From contig NZ_CP030287.1 in assembly GCF_003287935.1 (NCBI RefSeq), positions 1,426,001 through 1,490,000 of the forward strand: 64,000 nucleotides of DNA. Direction: 5' to 3'. Shown piece by piece: positions 47,719-57,050 of the stretch. Position numbers and translations under genes: made by a program. The DNA comes from Streptomyces sp. ICC1 (GTDB taxonomy: Bacteria > Actinomycetota > Actinomycetes > Streptomycetales > Streptomycetaceae). A model generated the notes under the pieces. The model was given only the letters and a program-made list of their open reading frames with translations. It had not been told where the DNA came from and did not search any database. The first letter of the stretch is position 1. Each line of letters starts with the position of its first letter.

Positions 47719-49554
47719 GTGTCCGGTCTCGTTGGCTGGATCGACTTCGACAGGGACCTGCGCAGGCACCGGCCGGTTGCCACGGCGCTTGCCTCCACGC
47801 TGGCGCAGCGCGGCCCGGACGGCGAGGCGGTGTGGGTCGGGCAGCACGCCGCGCTCGGCGCCCGCCTGCTCACCGTGGACGGCGTGAAGGACGAGCAGCC
47901 GTACGTCGTGCGCGCGGGCGAGCATGAGATCGTCTCCGTCGTCACGGGCTGGCCGACCGGCACCGGGGCGATCCGCGCGGAGCTGGCCACGGCCGGCGTC
48001 ACGCTGCCCGCCGACACCGGCCCCGCCGCCCTGGTGGCGTACGCCTACCGGGAGTGGGGCGCGGACTTCCTGGCGCGCCTGAACGGCTCCTGGGCGGTGG
48101 CGATCTGGGACGGCCGCACCGAGGAAGTGGTCCTCTCCCGCGACCACCTCGGCGGCCAGCCGCTGTACTGGACCCGCACCGCCACCGGCGTGGTGTTCGG
48201 CTCCGAGCGCAAGGTGCTCCTGGCCCACCCCGAGGTGGACCCGGTCGTCGACGCGGCCGGTCTGCGCGAGGCGGTCTCCCAGGCCCTGCCGCACGGCGGC
48301 ATCTTCTCCGGCTTCGACCGGATCGGCGCCGCCGAGATCGCCCGCTACGGGCGCGGCGGCTGGCAGCGCGGCAAGTTCTGGGGCATCAGCACCCAGCCGC
48401 ACACCGACGACTACGACACCACGGTCGCCAAGGTCCGCGAGATCCTCACGCGCAGCGTCGAGGACAACCTCACCGACGACCCCTCGCAGCTGCTGGTGAT
48501 GCTCTCCGGCGGCATCGACTCCTCCGCCGTCGCCGGCCTCGCGGCCGATTCGCTGTCCCGCGCCGGCAAGGGCGCGCTGCGCACCTTCACCATCGGCTTC
48601 CAGCGCAGCGACTTCCAGGCCGATGTCATGCGCAGCACGCACGACACCCCGTTCGCCGAGGAGGTCGCCGGCCACATCGGCGCGAACCACACCCTCGTCG
48701 AGCTCGACACCGGCGACATCCTCGACCCGATCGTCCGGCTGGGCATGCTGAAGTCGAAGGACTTCCCGACCCGCCAGTACGACATGGACACCGCCCAGTA
48801 CCTGACGGTGCAGCGCGCCGCGCAGGAGGGCTGCAAGGTCGTCTTCGCCGGCTACGGCGGCGACAAGTACTTCCAGGGCGCCACCTGGTACACGCACAAG
48901 GACCTCGTGCTGTCCGGCACCTTCCCGTGGGTCGCGCTCGCCCAGAAGCACGGCGCCGCCAACGGCTTCGGCACCGGGCTGTTCAACCAGGAGGCGCTGG
49001 CCGCGCTCGACTTCCAGACGTACTACAAGGACGTCTACGCGACCGCCGTCTCCGAGGTCGAGTACCTGCCGGAAGAGGACGAGTGGCAGCGCCACATGCG
49101 GCGCGTGGCCTACCTCATGAACACCCGGTTCGGCATCGACGCGGGCTCGTACTCCGCCGCCGGCCTCCAGCTCCGCACGCCGATCAACCACCCCGAGCTG
49201 GTGCAGTACGCGTACAACATCCCCAACGAGATGCACAACCGCCGCGGCATCGAGAAGGGCATCCTGCGGGCGGCCGTCGCCGACCTGATGCCCGAGTCGG
49301 TCCTCGACCGGCACCGCAGCGCGTCCCCGGTCTCCAACCACCCCGACTACCCCGCCGGGCTCCAGCGCGCGATCAAGGCGGTGCTCGCCGACCCGCAGGC
49401 GCCGGTGCGCCAGATCATGGACGTCGAGGCGGCCGCCGCGATCGCGTCCAGCCTGGAGCGGCTCACCAAGGACCGGATGGCCCGCGCGGACATCGAGATG
49501 ATGCTCCAGCTCAACAACTGGCTGGACCACTACCGGGTGAGGCTGGCGCTGTGA
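47719..49554 (+). CDS. Asparagine synthetase-like amide synthase without glutaminase Cys (AsnS1)
   Basis: 611-aa class B asparagine-synthetase homologue. The N-terminal Ntn-type domain begins with Ser (codon TCC) at position 2 instead of the catalytic Cys, and the glutamine-binding NGEIYN motif is absent (SVVTGWPTGT in its place). The C-terminal ATP-pyrophosphatase domain keeps the PP-loop MLSGGIDSSAVAGLA near 260 and FAGYGGDKYFQG near 375. It should adenylate a carboxylate and form an amide with ammonia or another amine, as in beta-lactam synthetases and lasso cyclases. GTG 47719 is preferred over ATG 47701 because AGGAGAGG precedes it. First gene of an operon with M24 peptidase and multicopper oxidase. 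Confidence 0.87.
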   Translation: MSGLVGWIDFDRDLRRHRPVATALASTLAQRGPDGEAVWVGQHAALGARLLTVDGVKDEQPYVVRAGEHEIVSVVTGWPTGTGAIRAELATAGVTLPADTGPAALVAYAYREWGADFLARLNGSWAVAIWDGRTEEVVLSRDHLGGQPLYWTRTATGVVFGSERKVLLAHPEVDPVVDAAGLREAVSQALPHGGIFSGFDRIGAAEIARYGRGGWQRGKFWGISTQPHTDDYDTTVAKVREILTRSVEDNLTDDPSQLLVMLSGGIDSSAVAGLAADSLSRAGKGALRTFTIGFQRSDFQADVMRSTHDTPFAEEVAGHIGANHTLVELDTGDILDPIVRLGMLKSKDFPTRQYDMDTAQYLTVQRAAQEGCKVVFAGYGGDKYFQGATWYTHKDLVLSGTFPWVALAQKHGAANGFGTGLFNQEALAALDFQTYYKDVYATAVSEVEYLPEEDEWQRHMRRVAYLMNTRFGIDAGSYSAAGLQLRTPINHPELVQYAYNIPNEMHNRRGIEKGILRAAVADLMPESVLDRHRSASPVSNHPDYPAGLQRAIKAVLADPQAPVRQIMDVEAAAAIASSLERLTKDRMARADIEMMLQLNNWLDHYRVRLAL

Positions 49555-50747
49555 CCTCGCGCTCGGAACGCCTCGCCCGCCACATGGACGAGGCCGGGCT
49601 CGACGTGCTCGTCGCGACGTCCGCCGAGAACGTGCTGTACCTGACCGGGATCTCCAGCGTCGGCGGCCAGAACCACCCGTACAGCAGCAGGGCGCTCGCC
49701 GTGGTGACGCGCGAGCGCCCGGACGCGCCGTACTACGCCAGCTCGCGCAGCGACGTGGACCAGTTCCTCGACGCGACGACCGCCCTCAGCGGGGTCGTCG
49801 GCTACGGCACCTTCTTCCGGGAACTGCCGGACGGCATCGAACTCACCGACCGGGAAACGCGGTTCAAGGAGGTCGGGCACGACGCCGAACCGCCGCCGAA
49901 CGCCCTGGCCGCCCTCGTGGGCATCCTCACCGGGGCGGGCCTGGCCAAGGCCCGGATCGGGATCGACGAGAACGCCGCGCCGCTCGGCTTCCTCGACCGG
50001 CTCGCCGAGGAGCTGCCGGGCAGCACGGTCCGCCCGGCCGGCGCCCTGCTCCAGCAGGTGCGCAAGGTCAAGACCGAGTCCGAGCTGCTGCGGATCGCCG
50101 AATCCGCGGCGGCCTCGGAGGCGGGCATCCGGGCGGCCGTCGCCATCGCCGCGGAGGGCGTCACCGAGCGGGATATGGTCAGGGAGTTCGAGACGGCGGT
50201 GGCCCGTGCGGGCGGCCGCCCCCGCTTCACCCTGATCAAGTTCGGCAGGGAGGCCGTCCTGGGCCAGACCCGACCGTCCGATGCCCCGCTGCGCCGGGGC
50301 GAGTCCATCTGGTTCGACGTCGGCTGCACGCACCGCGGCTACTGGTCCGACATCGCGCGCACCTTCAGCTTCGGCGAGCCCTCGGCGCGGCTGGTCTCCG
50401 TCTACGCGGCCATGCTGGCCGGAGAGCAGGCGGCCCTGGAGGGCGCCAAGCCCGGGATGACCGGCGGGGAGCTGTTCGACCTCACCGTCGACGCCGTCCG
50501 CGCGGCCGGGGTGCCGCACTACCGCAGGCAGCACGTCGGGCACGGCATCGGCGTGGAGATCTACGAACCCGTCCTCATCACGCCCGGCAACACGGACGTG
50601 ATCGAGGAGGGAACCGTCGTCAACTCCGAGACGCCCTACTACGAGTTCGGCCTCGGCGGAGTCCACGTAGAGGACCCCTTCGTCGTCGACTCGGGCGGCA
50701 ACCGGCTCCTGACCACGCTGGACCGCTCTCTCACCGTCATCGAATAG
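49551..50747 (+). CDS. M24 family metallopeptidase (Xaa-Pro aminopeptidase/creatinase fold)
   Basis: 398-aa pita-bread metallohydrolase. A creatinase-type N-terminal domain (about 1-165) precedes the catalytic domain with the five metal ligands in order: Asp in IWFDVGC, Asp in YWSDIARTF, His in GHGIGVEIYE, Glu in NSETPYY and Glu in GGVHVEDPF. It is therefore expected to be active on a peptide or amide bond. Its GTG overlaps the AsnS1 stop by 4 bp, so the two are made together; it may cleave an amino-acyl protecting group or a C-N bond made in the pathway. Confidence 0.88.
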   Translation: MTSRSERLARHMDEAGLDVLVATSAENVLYLTGISSVGGQNHPYSSRALAVVTRERPDAPYYASSRSDVDQFLDATTALSGVVGYGTFFRELPDGIELTDRETRFKEVGHDAEPPPNALAALVGILTGAGLAKARIGIDENAAPLGFLDRLAEELPGSTVRPAGALLQQVRKVKTESELLRIAESAAASEAGIRAAVAIAAEGVTERDMVREFETAVARAGGRPRFTLIKFGREAVLGQTRPSDAPLRRGESIWFDVGCTHRGYWSDIARTFSFGEPSARLVSVYAAMLAGEQAALEGAKPGMTGGELFDLTVDAVRAAGVPHYRRQHVGHGIGVEIYEPVLITPGNTDVIEEGTVVNSETPYYEFGLGGVHVEDPFVVDSGGNRLLTTLDRSLTVIE

Positions 50748-50755
50748 GAAGGTCC

Positions 50756-52339
50756 ATGACTCCTCTCTCACGACGCGGGTTCCTGGGCGCCGTCGGCGTC
50801 ACCTCCACCGGACTTGCGCTCCCCTTCGTCATCGGCCGGGACAACTCGGACGGCAAGAACGGCGAGGCAGCGAACCTCAAGTCCGCGGCGGCGGCGGCGA
50901 TACCCGCCCACTTCACCCTGCCGTTCAAGACGCCCCAGGTGATCCAGCCGACCTCGTCGGTCGGCACCACCGACTACTTCGACGTCCGGGCGTACGCCAC
51001 CACCGCGGAGATCCTTCCCGGTGTGCAGACGCCGATCTTCAGCTACAACGGAACCTTCCCGGGGCCGACCTTCAGCGTCCGCAAGGGCCGTACCGCCGTG
51101 GTGCGGACCAAGAACGACCTGCCGGTGCCCATCGTCACCCACCTGCACGGCGGGAAGACGCCCGCCGAGAGCGACGGCTATCCGACCGACTTCATCCTGC
51201 CCACCGCGGGCTGGGCCGCGAAGACGGGCGGCAGCGGCCACCACGCGGCGGCCGGCATGGCGATGGAGGGCACGACCGCCAACGGCAACCGGGACTACAC
51301 GTACCCGAACGCCCAGCGGGCCTCCACCCTCTGGTACCACGACCACCGGATGGACTTCACGGGACCGCAGGTCTGGCGCGGCCTGGCCGGCTTCTACATA
51401 GTCCGGGACGACGAGGAGGAGGCGCTGCCGCTGCCCAAGGGCGCCCGCGACCTCCCCGTCATGATCATGGACAGGGCGTTCAACGCGGACGGCTCGCTGT
51501 CCTACCCGTCCATCGACCCGACGCTCAAGACCACCCCGGGCGTCACCGGCTCCGCGCACAACGGCATGACCGGCGACGTCATGCTCGTCAACGGCGTGCC
51601 GTGGCCGAAGCTGGACGTCCAGGGCGCCCGGTACCGGCTGCGGCTGCTCAACGGCTCCAACTCCCGCCGCTACCGCGTCAAGCTGAGCCCGGAGCCCTCC
51701 GGCTCCGACTCGTTCACCCTGATCGGCAGCGACGGCGGTCTGCTCGACAAGCCGCAGCAGATGGACTCGATCTACATGGTCCCCGGCGAGCGCTTCGACG
51801 TGATCGTCGACTTCGCCAAGTACGCGCCGGGCACCAAGGTCACCCTGAAGAACAGCCTGGGCGAGAGCGGTACCGACGAGATCATGCAGTTCGTCGTCGG
51901 CGCCAAGATCACCGACACCACGAGCGTCCCCGCGACGCTCTCCACCATCCAGCGGCTCGACCCGACGAAGGCCGTGCGCACCCGGTCCTTCCAGCTCGCC
52001 CGTGACTCCCAGAACGTCTACAAGATCAACGGTTTCCCGTTCAGCACCGACCGCAGCTGGGCCGATGTGAAGCGCGGGGACATCGAGATCTGGGAGTTCA
52101 CCTCCACCACGCACCACCCGATCCACCTGCACCTGTCGCCCTTCCAGGTCTGGAAGCGCGGAAGCTCGACCACGGTCCAGCCGGAGGACGTCGGCTGGAA
52201 GGACACGGCACGGATGCAGCCGAACGAGAAGCTCAGCGTCCTCGTCCGCTTCGACGACTACACCGGCAAGTTCGTCTTCCACTGTCACAACCTCGAACAC
52301 GAGGACATGGCGATGATGGCCAACTTCAACGTGACCTAG
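50756..52339 (+). CDS. Tat-exported multicopper oxidase
   Basis: 527-aa three-domain multicopper oxidase of the CotA/bilirubin oxidase/phenoxazinone synthase type. The N-terminus MTPLSRRGFLGAVGVTSTG is a twin-arginine signal, so it acts outside the membrane. Copper motifs: THLHG near 125, WYHDHRMD near 197, HHPIHLHLSP near 453 and FHCHNLEHEDMAM near 507. Such oxidases couple or oxidise phenols; here it may oxidise or dimerise the aromatic product. It is third in the AsnS1 operon, 8 bp after the peptidase stop. Confidence 0.92.
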   Translation: MTPLSRRGFLGAVGVTSTGLALPFVIGRDNSDGKNGEAANLKSAAAAAIPAHFTLPFKTPQVIQPTSSVGTTDYFDVRAYATTAEILPGVQTPIFSYNGTFPGPTFSVRKGRTAVVRTKNDLPVPIVTHLHGGKTPAESDGYPTDFILPTAGWAAKTGGSGHHAAAGMAMEGTTANGNRDYTYPNAQRASTLWYHDHRMDFTGPQVWRGLAGFYIVRDDEEEALPLPKGARDLPVMIMDRAFNADGSLSYPSIDPTLKTTPGVTGSAHNGMTGDVMLVNGVPWPKLDVQGARYRLRLLNGSNSRRYRVKLSPEPSGSDSFTLIGSDGGLLDKPQQMDSIYMVPGERFDVIVDFAKYAPGTKVTLKNSLGESGTDEIMQFVVGAKITDTTSVPATLSTIQRLDPTKAVRTRSFQLARDSQNVYKINGFPFSTDRSWADVKRGDIEIWEFTSTTHHPIHLHLSPFQVWKRGSSTTVQPEDVGWKDTARMQPNEKLSVLVRFDDYTGKFVFHCHNLEHEDMAMMANFNVT

Positions 52340-52344
52340 GACCC

Positions 52345-52383
52345 GGGTACGACAAGCGGGTACGACAAGCCGGGTACGACGAG
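52345..52383. repeat. Three tandem GGGTACGACAAGC repeats
   Basis: Two exact 13-bp copies and a third shifted by one base, between the oxidase stop and its terminator. Confidence 0.75.
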
Positions 52384-52419
52384 TGGGGCCGCTGATCCCT
52401 TCGGATCAGCGGCCCCACT
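52382..52419. terminator. Bidirectional hairpin terminator
   Basis: AGTGGGGCCGCTGATCC with perfect complement (17-bp arms, CTTC loop), between the convergent oxidase and FAD hydroxylase genes. Confidence 0.88.
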
Positions 52420-52436
52420 GCCGTCTCCCGCCGGCC

Positions 52437-54074
52437 TCAGCCGGCCCGCACCACCGCGGTCGCCAGCGCCTGCGCCACGGCCTGCGCGCGGTCCTGCGCC
52501 CGCTCGGGGGCGCCGGACGAGCGCCAGGCCACGAACCCGTCGGGGCGCACCAGCACCGCCCCGTCCGCCGTCACCGCGTACCGCTCGTACCAGCCGCGCT
52601 CGGAGAGGTCCTCCAGCTCCGTGCCGAAGCCGGCCGTGACCAGCCGCACCCCGGTCCGCTCCGAAGCCTCCGCGGCGGCCGCCCGCCAGTCGGTGCCGTC
52701 CGATCCGATGAGCAGGACGAACGAGGAGCCGTACACGTCCAGCACCGAACCGTTGCGGTCCTCGCCCCCCTCGCCGCCCCCGCGCAACAGCACCGGCACG
52801 TGCGGGGCCCGGGTGCCGGGCTCACCGCTCAGCTTCTCCGGCTCCCGGAACTGCGGCAGACCCGCCTCGGGCGCCACCGACGGATAGGAGTGTCCGAGCA
52901 TCACCGCCAGCACCTCCACGGTGGCCTTGCGCTGCTCCTCCGTCGCCCGCCCGGAGCGCACCATCAGCCGGAGCTGCGCCTGCGCGATCGTCGCCTCCGC
53001 GACGGGCCGGCGCTCGGCGTCGTACGTGTCCAGCAGGCCCTCGCCGGCCTCGCCGCGCAGCACCGCCGCCAGCTTCCACGCCAGGTTGTGCGCGTCGTGG
53101 ACACCGGTGTTGGCGCCGTAGCCGCCGATCGGCGGGATGACGTGCGCGGAGTCCCCGATCAGGAACGCGGAGCCGTCCCTGAACCGTTCGGCCGACAGGG
53201 CCGCCAGCTCCCAGGGCAGCACGCCGATGATCTCGACGTCGGCCGTCGGGTCGCCGATCGCGGAACGGACCAGCCGCACGCTCTCCTCGGTGGTGAAATC
53301 GTCCGGCGTCGCCCCCTCCTCCGGGTGGTACTGGAGGATCAGGGTGCCGCGTCCGAGGGTGTCGTCGTGGCCCAGGACGGCCCCGCTCAGCTCCTCGTTC
53401 TCGATCTGGCAGATGGAGAACCGGCGTCCGTCCAGCGGTCCTTCGAGGTCGGCGCGGAACAGGATGCTCACCTGGTGCTGGAGGGTGCCGCGGCCGGTGC
53501 GCCCGATCCCCAGCGCCTCGCGGACCGGGCTGCGCGCGCCGTCCGCGGCCACCAGCCAACGGGCCCGCAGCTGGCGCACCTCGTCCGTCGCGCGGTCCTT
53601 CAGCGTCGCGACGACCGGCCCCCCGGGCCCCTCGGGCCGGTCGAAGGAGACCAGCTCGGTCCCGAAGCGCAGATCCGCGCCGGCCCGGTCCGCCGCCTCG
53701 CGCACCAGCGGCTCCATGCGGTCCTGGCCCAGCGAGATCTGCCGGGACGGGGTCAGGGAGCTCAGGTCGCCGGGCTCCGGCAGCATCACCGCCTTCAGCT
53801 CCTTGCCCCGCAGCGACTCCACGGTCGCCTGGCGCCGGTGCCCCGCGTACCCCGCGGCGGCCTCCAGCACCGCCTCCTCGGCGCCCGCGGACCTGAACGC
53901 CTCCAGGGTCCGCGGGTACCACCCCCAGGCCCGGGGGTGGATCGAGGTCGAGGCGTGCCGTTCCACCAGCACGGCCCGCACCCCGTGGTGCCGGAGGAAC
54001 AGCGCACAGCTCAGTCCGGTGATCCCTCCGCCCACGATCAGGACGTCCGTCAGCTCCTCGGGCTCCTTGCCCAC
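52437..54074 (-). CDS. FAD-dependent aromatic hydroxylase (copy 2)
   Basis: 545-aa class A flavoprotein monooxygenase related to the gene at 36998. FAD site VLIVGGGITGLSCALFLRHHG near residue 10 (interrupted here by its own length), DG motif WLVAADGARSPVRE near 175, GD motif AFLIGDSAHVIPPIGGYGAN near 290, and a thioredoxin-like C-terminal domain. Predicted to hydroxylate or open a ring of the polyketide. GTG 54074 is preceded by GGGAG; the frame continues upstream without coding signs. Confidence 0.9.
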   Translation of the reverse strand: MGKEPEELTDVLIVGGGITGLSCALFLRHHGVRAVLVERHASTSIHPRAWGWYPRTLEAFRSAGAEEAVLEAAAGYAGHRRQATVESLRGKELKAVMLPEPGDLSSLTPSRQISLGQDRMEPLVREAADRAGADLRFGTELVSFDRPEGPGGPVVATLKDRATDEVRQLRARWLVAADGARSPVREALGIGRTGRGTLQHQVSILFRADLEGPLDGRRFSICQIENEELSGAVLGHDDTLGRGTLILQYHPEEGATPDDFTTEESVRLVRSAIGDPTADVEIIGVLPWELAALSAERFRDGSAFLIGDSAHVIPPIGGYGANTGVHDAHNLAWKLAAVLRGEAGEGLLDTYDAERRPVAEATIAQAQLRLMVRSGRATEEQRKATVEVLAVMLGHSYPSVAPEAGLPQFREPEKLSGEPGTRAPHVPVLLRGGGEGGEDRNGSVLDVYGSSFVLLIGSDGTDWRAAAAEASERTGVRLVTAGFGTELEDLSERGWYERYAVTADGAVLVRPDGFVAWRSSGAPERAQDRAQAVAQALATAVVRAG

Positions 54075-54147
54075 GGCAGCTCTCCCTTCAGGTTCGCAAG
54101 CCGGGGCCTGGTACGGATCCGGCTCTACGGATGGTCGGCGCCGCTGC

Positions 54148-54176
54148 TGGAGAGGCTGTCCAGGGAAACTTGAGGT
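54148..54176 (+). promoter_or_regulatory. Putative SARP-binding repeats upstream of AsnS2
   Basis: TGGAGAG, 4 bp, TCCAGGG, 4 bp, TTGAGGT: three heptamers with an AG core at an exact 11-bp period, ending 44 bp before the AsnS2 start. Confidence 0.5.
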
Positions 54177-54220
54177 GGCCCGGTCAGCCTGTGGCTCCAC
54201 TGTCGAAGGGAGTCCCTGCG

Positions 54221-56071
54221 GTGTCCGGAATAGCAGGATGGATCGACTACGAGCGCGACCTGCGGCGGGAACGGCCGACCCTGGTCGCCATGACCGCGGC
54301 CCTCGCCCAGCGCGGCCCGCTCGGGGAGCGCCTCTGGGTGTCCGAGACCGCCGCGATCGGCACCCGCTGGTCCGACGTCGCCGGAAACGGCGCCCCGGAC
54401 CAGCCCTGGGTGTTCGAAGAAGACGGACGCACGGTGGTCACCGCCGCCGTCACCGGCGTTTTGCTGGAGCCCGAGCTGCTGCGGGCCGAGCTCGGCGTGA
54501 CCGGGCCCTCGACCGACGCGGAGCTCGCCGGCCGCGCGTACCTGCGATGGGGCGAGCGTTTCGCCGAGCACCTCGACGGCGCCTTCGCCGTCGTCGTGTG
54601 GGACGCGCGCACCGCCGAACTGGTGGTGGCCCGCGACCGCATGGGCAACCAGCAGCTGTTCTACTACCGCCACGGCAGCGGCGTGCTGTTCGGCACCGAG
54701 CGCAAGGCGATCCTCGCGCACCCCGGAGTCGAGCCGGTCATCGACGCCGACGGCCTGCGCGAGCTGTTCTCGTACGCGGGCACCGCCGGCCACGGCATCC
54801 TCAAGGGCTTCCACCAGGTTCCGGCCGCCCACGTGCTGCGCCTGGGCAGCAAGGGCGAGACCTCGTACCGCTACTGGCAGCTCACCGCCGAAGAGCACCC
54901 GCACGACCAGGCGCAGACCATCGCCCACATCCGCAAGCTGCTGTCCGACTCGGTCCGCCGCAACCTCGGCGCGGGCGCCGTCCCCGGCGTCCTGCTCTCC
55001 GGCGGCATCGACTCCAGCGCGGTCACCGCGCTCGCCCACGAGGCGCTCGCCGAGCGCGGCGAGGGCCCGGTCCGCACCTTCACGGTCTCCTTCGGCGACG
55101 CCGGGGAGTTCAAGGAGGACGAGATCTGGGGCAGCCCCGACGCGCCGTTCGTCCAGTCCGTCGTCCGCCACCTCGGCGCCGAGCACACCGACCTGGTGCT
55201 CGACACCGCGGACATCATCGACCCGGCCGTCCGGGCCGCCGTCCTGCGCGCCAAGGACGTGCCGAGCCCGCTCGGCAACATGAACACCTCGCTGTACCTG
55301 CTCACCGGCGCCGTCCGCGAGCACGTCGGCGCGGTGCTCTCCGGCGAGATCGCCGACGCCGTCTTCGGCGGCTTCGCCTGGGTCCACAACAAGGAACTCG
55401 TCGAAGCGCCGACCCTCCCGTGGGTGGCCATGGCCCGCTTCGGCGGCGGCAGGCACGGCCTCGGCGGCGACCTCCTGGACCCGGCCCTGCTGGAGACGCT
55501 CGACCTCAACGGCTACTGCGGCGACGCCTACGCCGCCAGCATGGCCGAGGTCCCGCGCCTCGAAGGCGAGGAGGGCCAGACCCTGCGGATGCGGGAGATC
55601 ACCTACTTCCACCTCACCCGCTGGCTGGAGACCCTGCTCAGCCACGACGAGTCCCTCGGCGCCGCCTCCGATCTCGGCACCCGGATGCCGTTCTGCGACT
55701 GGCGGCTGGTGCAGTACGCGTACAACGTGCCGTGGGCGCTCAAGAGCTTCGACGGCCGCGAGAAGTCCCTGCTGCGCGCCTCCGTCGCCGACCTGCTCCC
55801 GGAAGACGTCATCAACCGCGCCAAGAGCCCCTACCCGGTCACCCAGGACCCGGCCTACGGCCACGCCCTGTGCGAGGGCATGGCGGCGCTGCTCGCCGAC
55901 CCGGCCGCGCCGGCCGCACCGCTCGCCAACGCCGCGGGCATCAAGGCCCTCATCGAGGACCCGTCCGTGCTCGACAGCGGCATGCGCGCCTGGGTCGCCC
56001 GCGCCAACGTCGAGATGCTGCTCGGCCTCAACGACTGGCTGCGCAGCTACGGCGTACGGGTGGAGCTCTGA
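54221..56071 (+). CDS. Asparagine synthetase-like amide synthase without glutaminase Cys (AsnS2)
   Basis: 616-aa paralogue of AsnS1. Start reads GTG TCC GGA: Ser replaces the N-terminal Cys nucleophile, and the glutamine-site NGEIYN region is replaced (TAAVTGVLLEPE). The synthetase domain is intact with LLSGGIDSSAVTALAHE near 265 and LSGEIADAVFGGF near 375. It should form an amide by carboxylate adenylation without using glutamine. GAAGGGAG precedes the GTG. It leads an operon with a membrane protein, an acetyltransferase and SbnA, so an amino acid made by SbnA is a plausible amine donor. Confidence 0.87.
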   Translation: MSGIAGWIDYERDLRRERPTLVAMTAALAQRGPLGERLWVSETAAIGTRWSDVAGNGAPDQPWVFEEDGRTVVTAAVTGVLLEPELLRAELGVTGPSTDAELAGRAYLRWGERFAEHLDGAFAVVVWDARTAELVVARDRMGNQQLFYYRHGSGVLFGTERKAILAHPGVEPVIDADGLRELFSYAGTAGHGILKGFHQVPAAHVLRLGSKGETSYRYWQLTAEEHPHDQAQTIAHIRKLLSDSVRRNLGAGAVPGVLLSGGIDSSAVTALAHEALAERGEGPVRTFTVSFGDAGEFKEDEIWGSPDAPFVQSVVRHLGAEHTDLVLDTADIIDPAVRAAVLRAKDVPSPLGNMNTSLYLLTGAVREHVGAVLSGEIADAVFGGFAWVHNKELVEAPTLPWVAMARFGGGRHGLGGDLLDPALLETLDLNGYCGDAYAASMAEVPRLEGEEGQTLRMREITYFHLTRWLETLLSHDESLGAASDLGTRMPFCDWRLVQYAYNVPWALKSFDGREKSLLRASVADLLPEDVINRAKSPYPVTQDPAYGHALCEGMAALLADPAAPAAPLANAAGIKALIEDPSVLDSGMRAWVARANVEMLLGLNDWLRSYGVRVEL

Positions 56072-57027
56072 TGGCTGCCGCCTCCTCCGGGGCGCGGACC
56101 GCCCGCGGGGCCGCGACCGTCCTGGGCCGGGACGCGGGCCCGGGAGGCCGGATCGTCCGCGTCCTCGCGGGGGCCCTGGCCCTCACCCATCTGATCACCA
56201 CCAAGGTTCCCGAGCGGAGCACCGGCGAGAACCTGGTCGCGGTCACCACCGCGGTCGGCATCGCCGTCGCCTTCACGGTCGCCCTCGCCCTGCTCAAGCC
56301 CCGGCTCACCAAGGGCATTTCACGCGGGCTGTCGGGCTGGCCCGGCGGTGCGCTGCTGCTGCTGCCGATGCTGATCTACCCGATCGGCGTGCTGCCGGAC
56401 GGGCCCGCGCTGGGCGTCGCGCTCTACACCGAGCTCTCCGTGCTGATCGCGGGGCTGATCGGCTACGGCGGCCTCGAGCTGGCCGCCCTGCCGACACTGG
56501 CGCTCGGCTTCCGGCCGGTGCTGTACGGCCCGTTCAACGCCGTCGACCTCGCCGAGCGGGGTATGCGCAAGAGCCGGTACGGACGGGCCTCGCAGGCCGG
56601 TGGAGTGCTCGCGATCATCGGCCTCGGCTACTTCTGGACCGTGCCGCCGCTGGCCGCCGTACACGGCTCGGTCGGCGACGCCGTGTCCGGGCTGGGGGGT
56701 CTCGGCCCGGTCGCCGGTGCGCTGGTCATCGCCGCCGCCGCGCTGGTGGCCGTGCCCTTCAAGGGGCCGGCCCGGATCCGCCGGCTGCGTGCCGGAGCCC
56801 TCCTCCTGCTGGGCCTGGGCGGAGTGGTCGGGGCCCTCCCCGACGCGCTCTGGCCCGTCGTCATCCTGACCGGCCTGGTGGTCGGAGTCCTCCGGCTCAG
56901 CCGGGGCGCGCGGGACCGGAAGCCCGCCCTGCGGTCCATACCCGTACAGCCCGTGCCCGTCCAGCCCCCAACCGACCGGCCGGTGGCCGACCGTCCGACT
57001 GTCGAGACGTCTTCCACCGCCCGTTGA
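56071..57027 (+). CDS. Polytopic membrane protein of unknown function
   Basis: 318-aa protein with about eight transmembrane segments (GALALTHLITTK, AVAFTVALALLK, ALLLLPMLIYPIGVL, YTELSVLIAGLIGYGG and others) and a Pro/Val-rich cytoplasmic tail. No transporter or enzyme motif is recognised. Its ATG shares a base with the AsnS2 stop (TGATG), so it is made with AsnS2; membrane anchoring, export or self-protection are all possible. Confidence 0.7.
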   Translation: MAAASSGARTARGAATVLGRDAGPGGRIVRVLAGALALTHLITTKVPERSTGENLVAVTTAVGIAVAFTVALALLKPRLTKGISRGLSGWPGGALLLLPMLIYPIGVLPDGPALGVALYTELSVLIAGLIGYGGLELAALPTLALGFRPVLYGPFNAVDLAERGMRKSRYGRASQAGGVLAIIGLGYFWTVPPLAAVHGSVGDAVSGLGGLGPVAGALVIAAAALVAVPFKGPARIRRLRAGALLLLGLGGVVGALPDALWPVVILTGLVVGVLRLSRGARDRKPALRSIPVQPVPVQPPTDRPVADRPTVETSSTAR

Positions 57028-57050
57028 GACCGCCTGCGGAGCATCGCCTC

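Noticed and set aside
47719..56071. Lasso-peptide cyclase interpretation of the two AsnS-like proteins
   Set aside because: Lasso loci need a B-type leader-binding/protease pair and a lasso precursor next to the cyclase; none is present here. The M24 protein is not a transglutaminase-like lasso protease.
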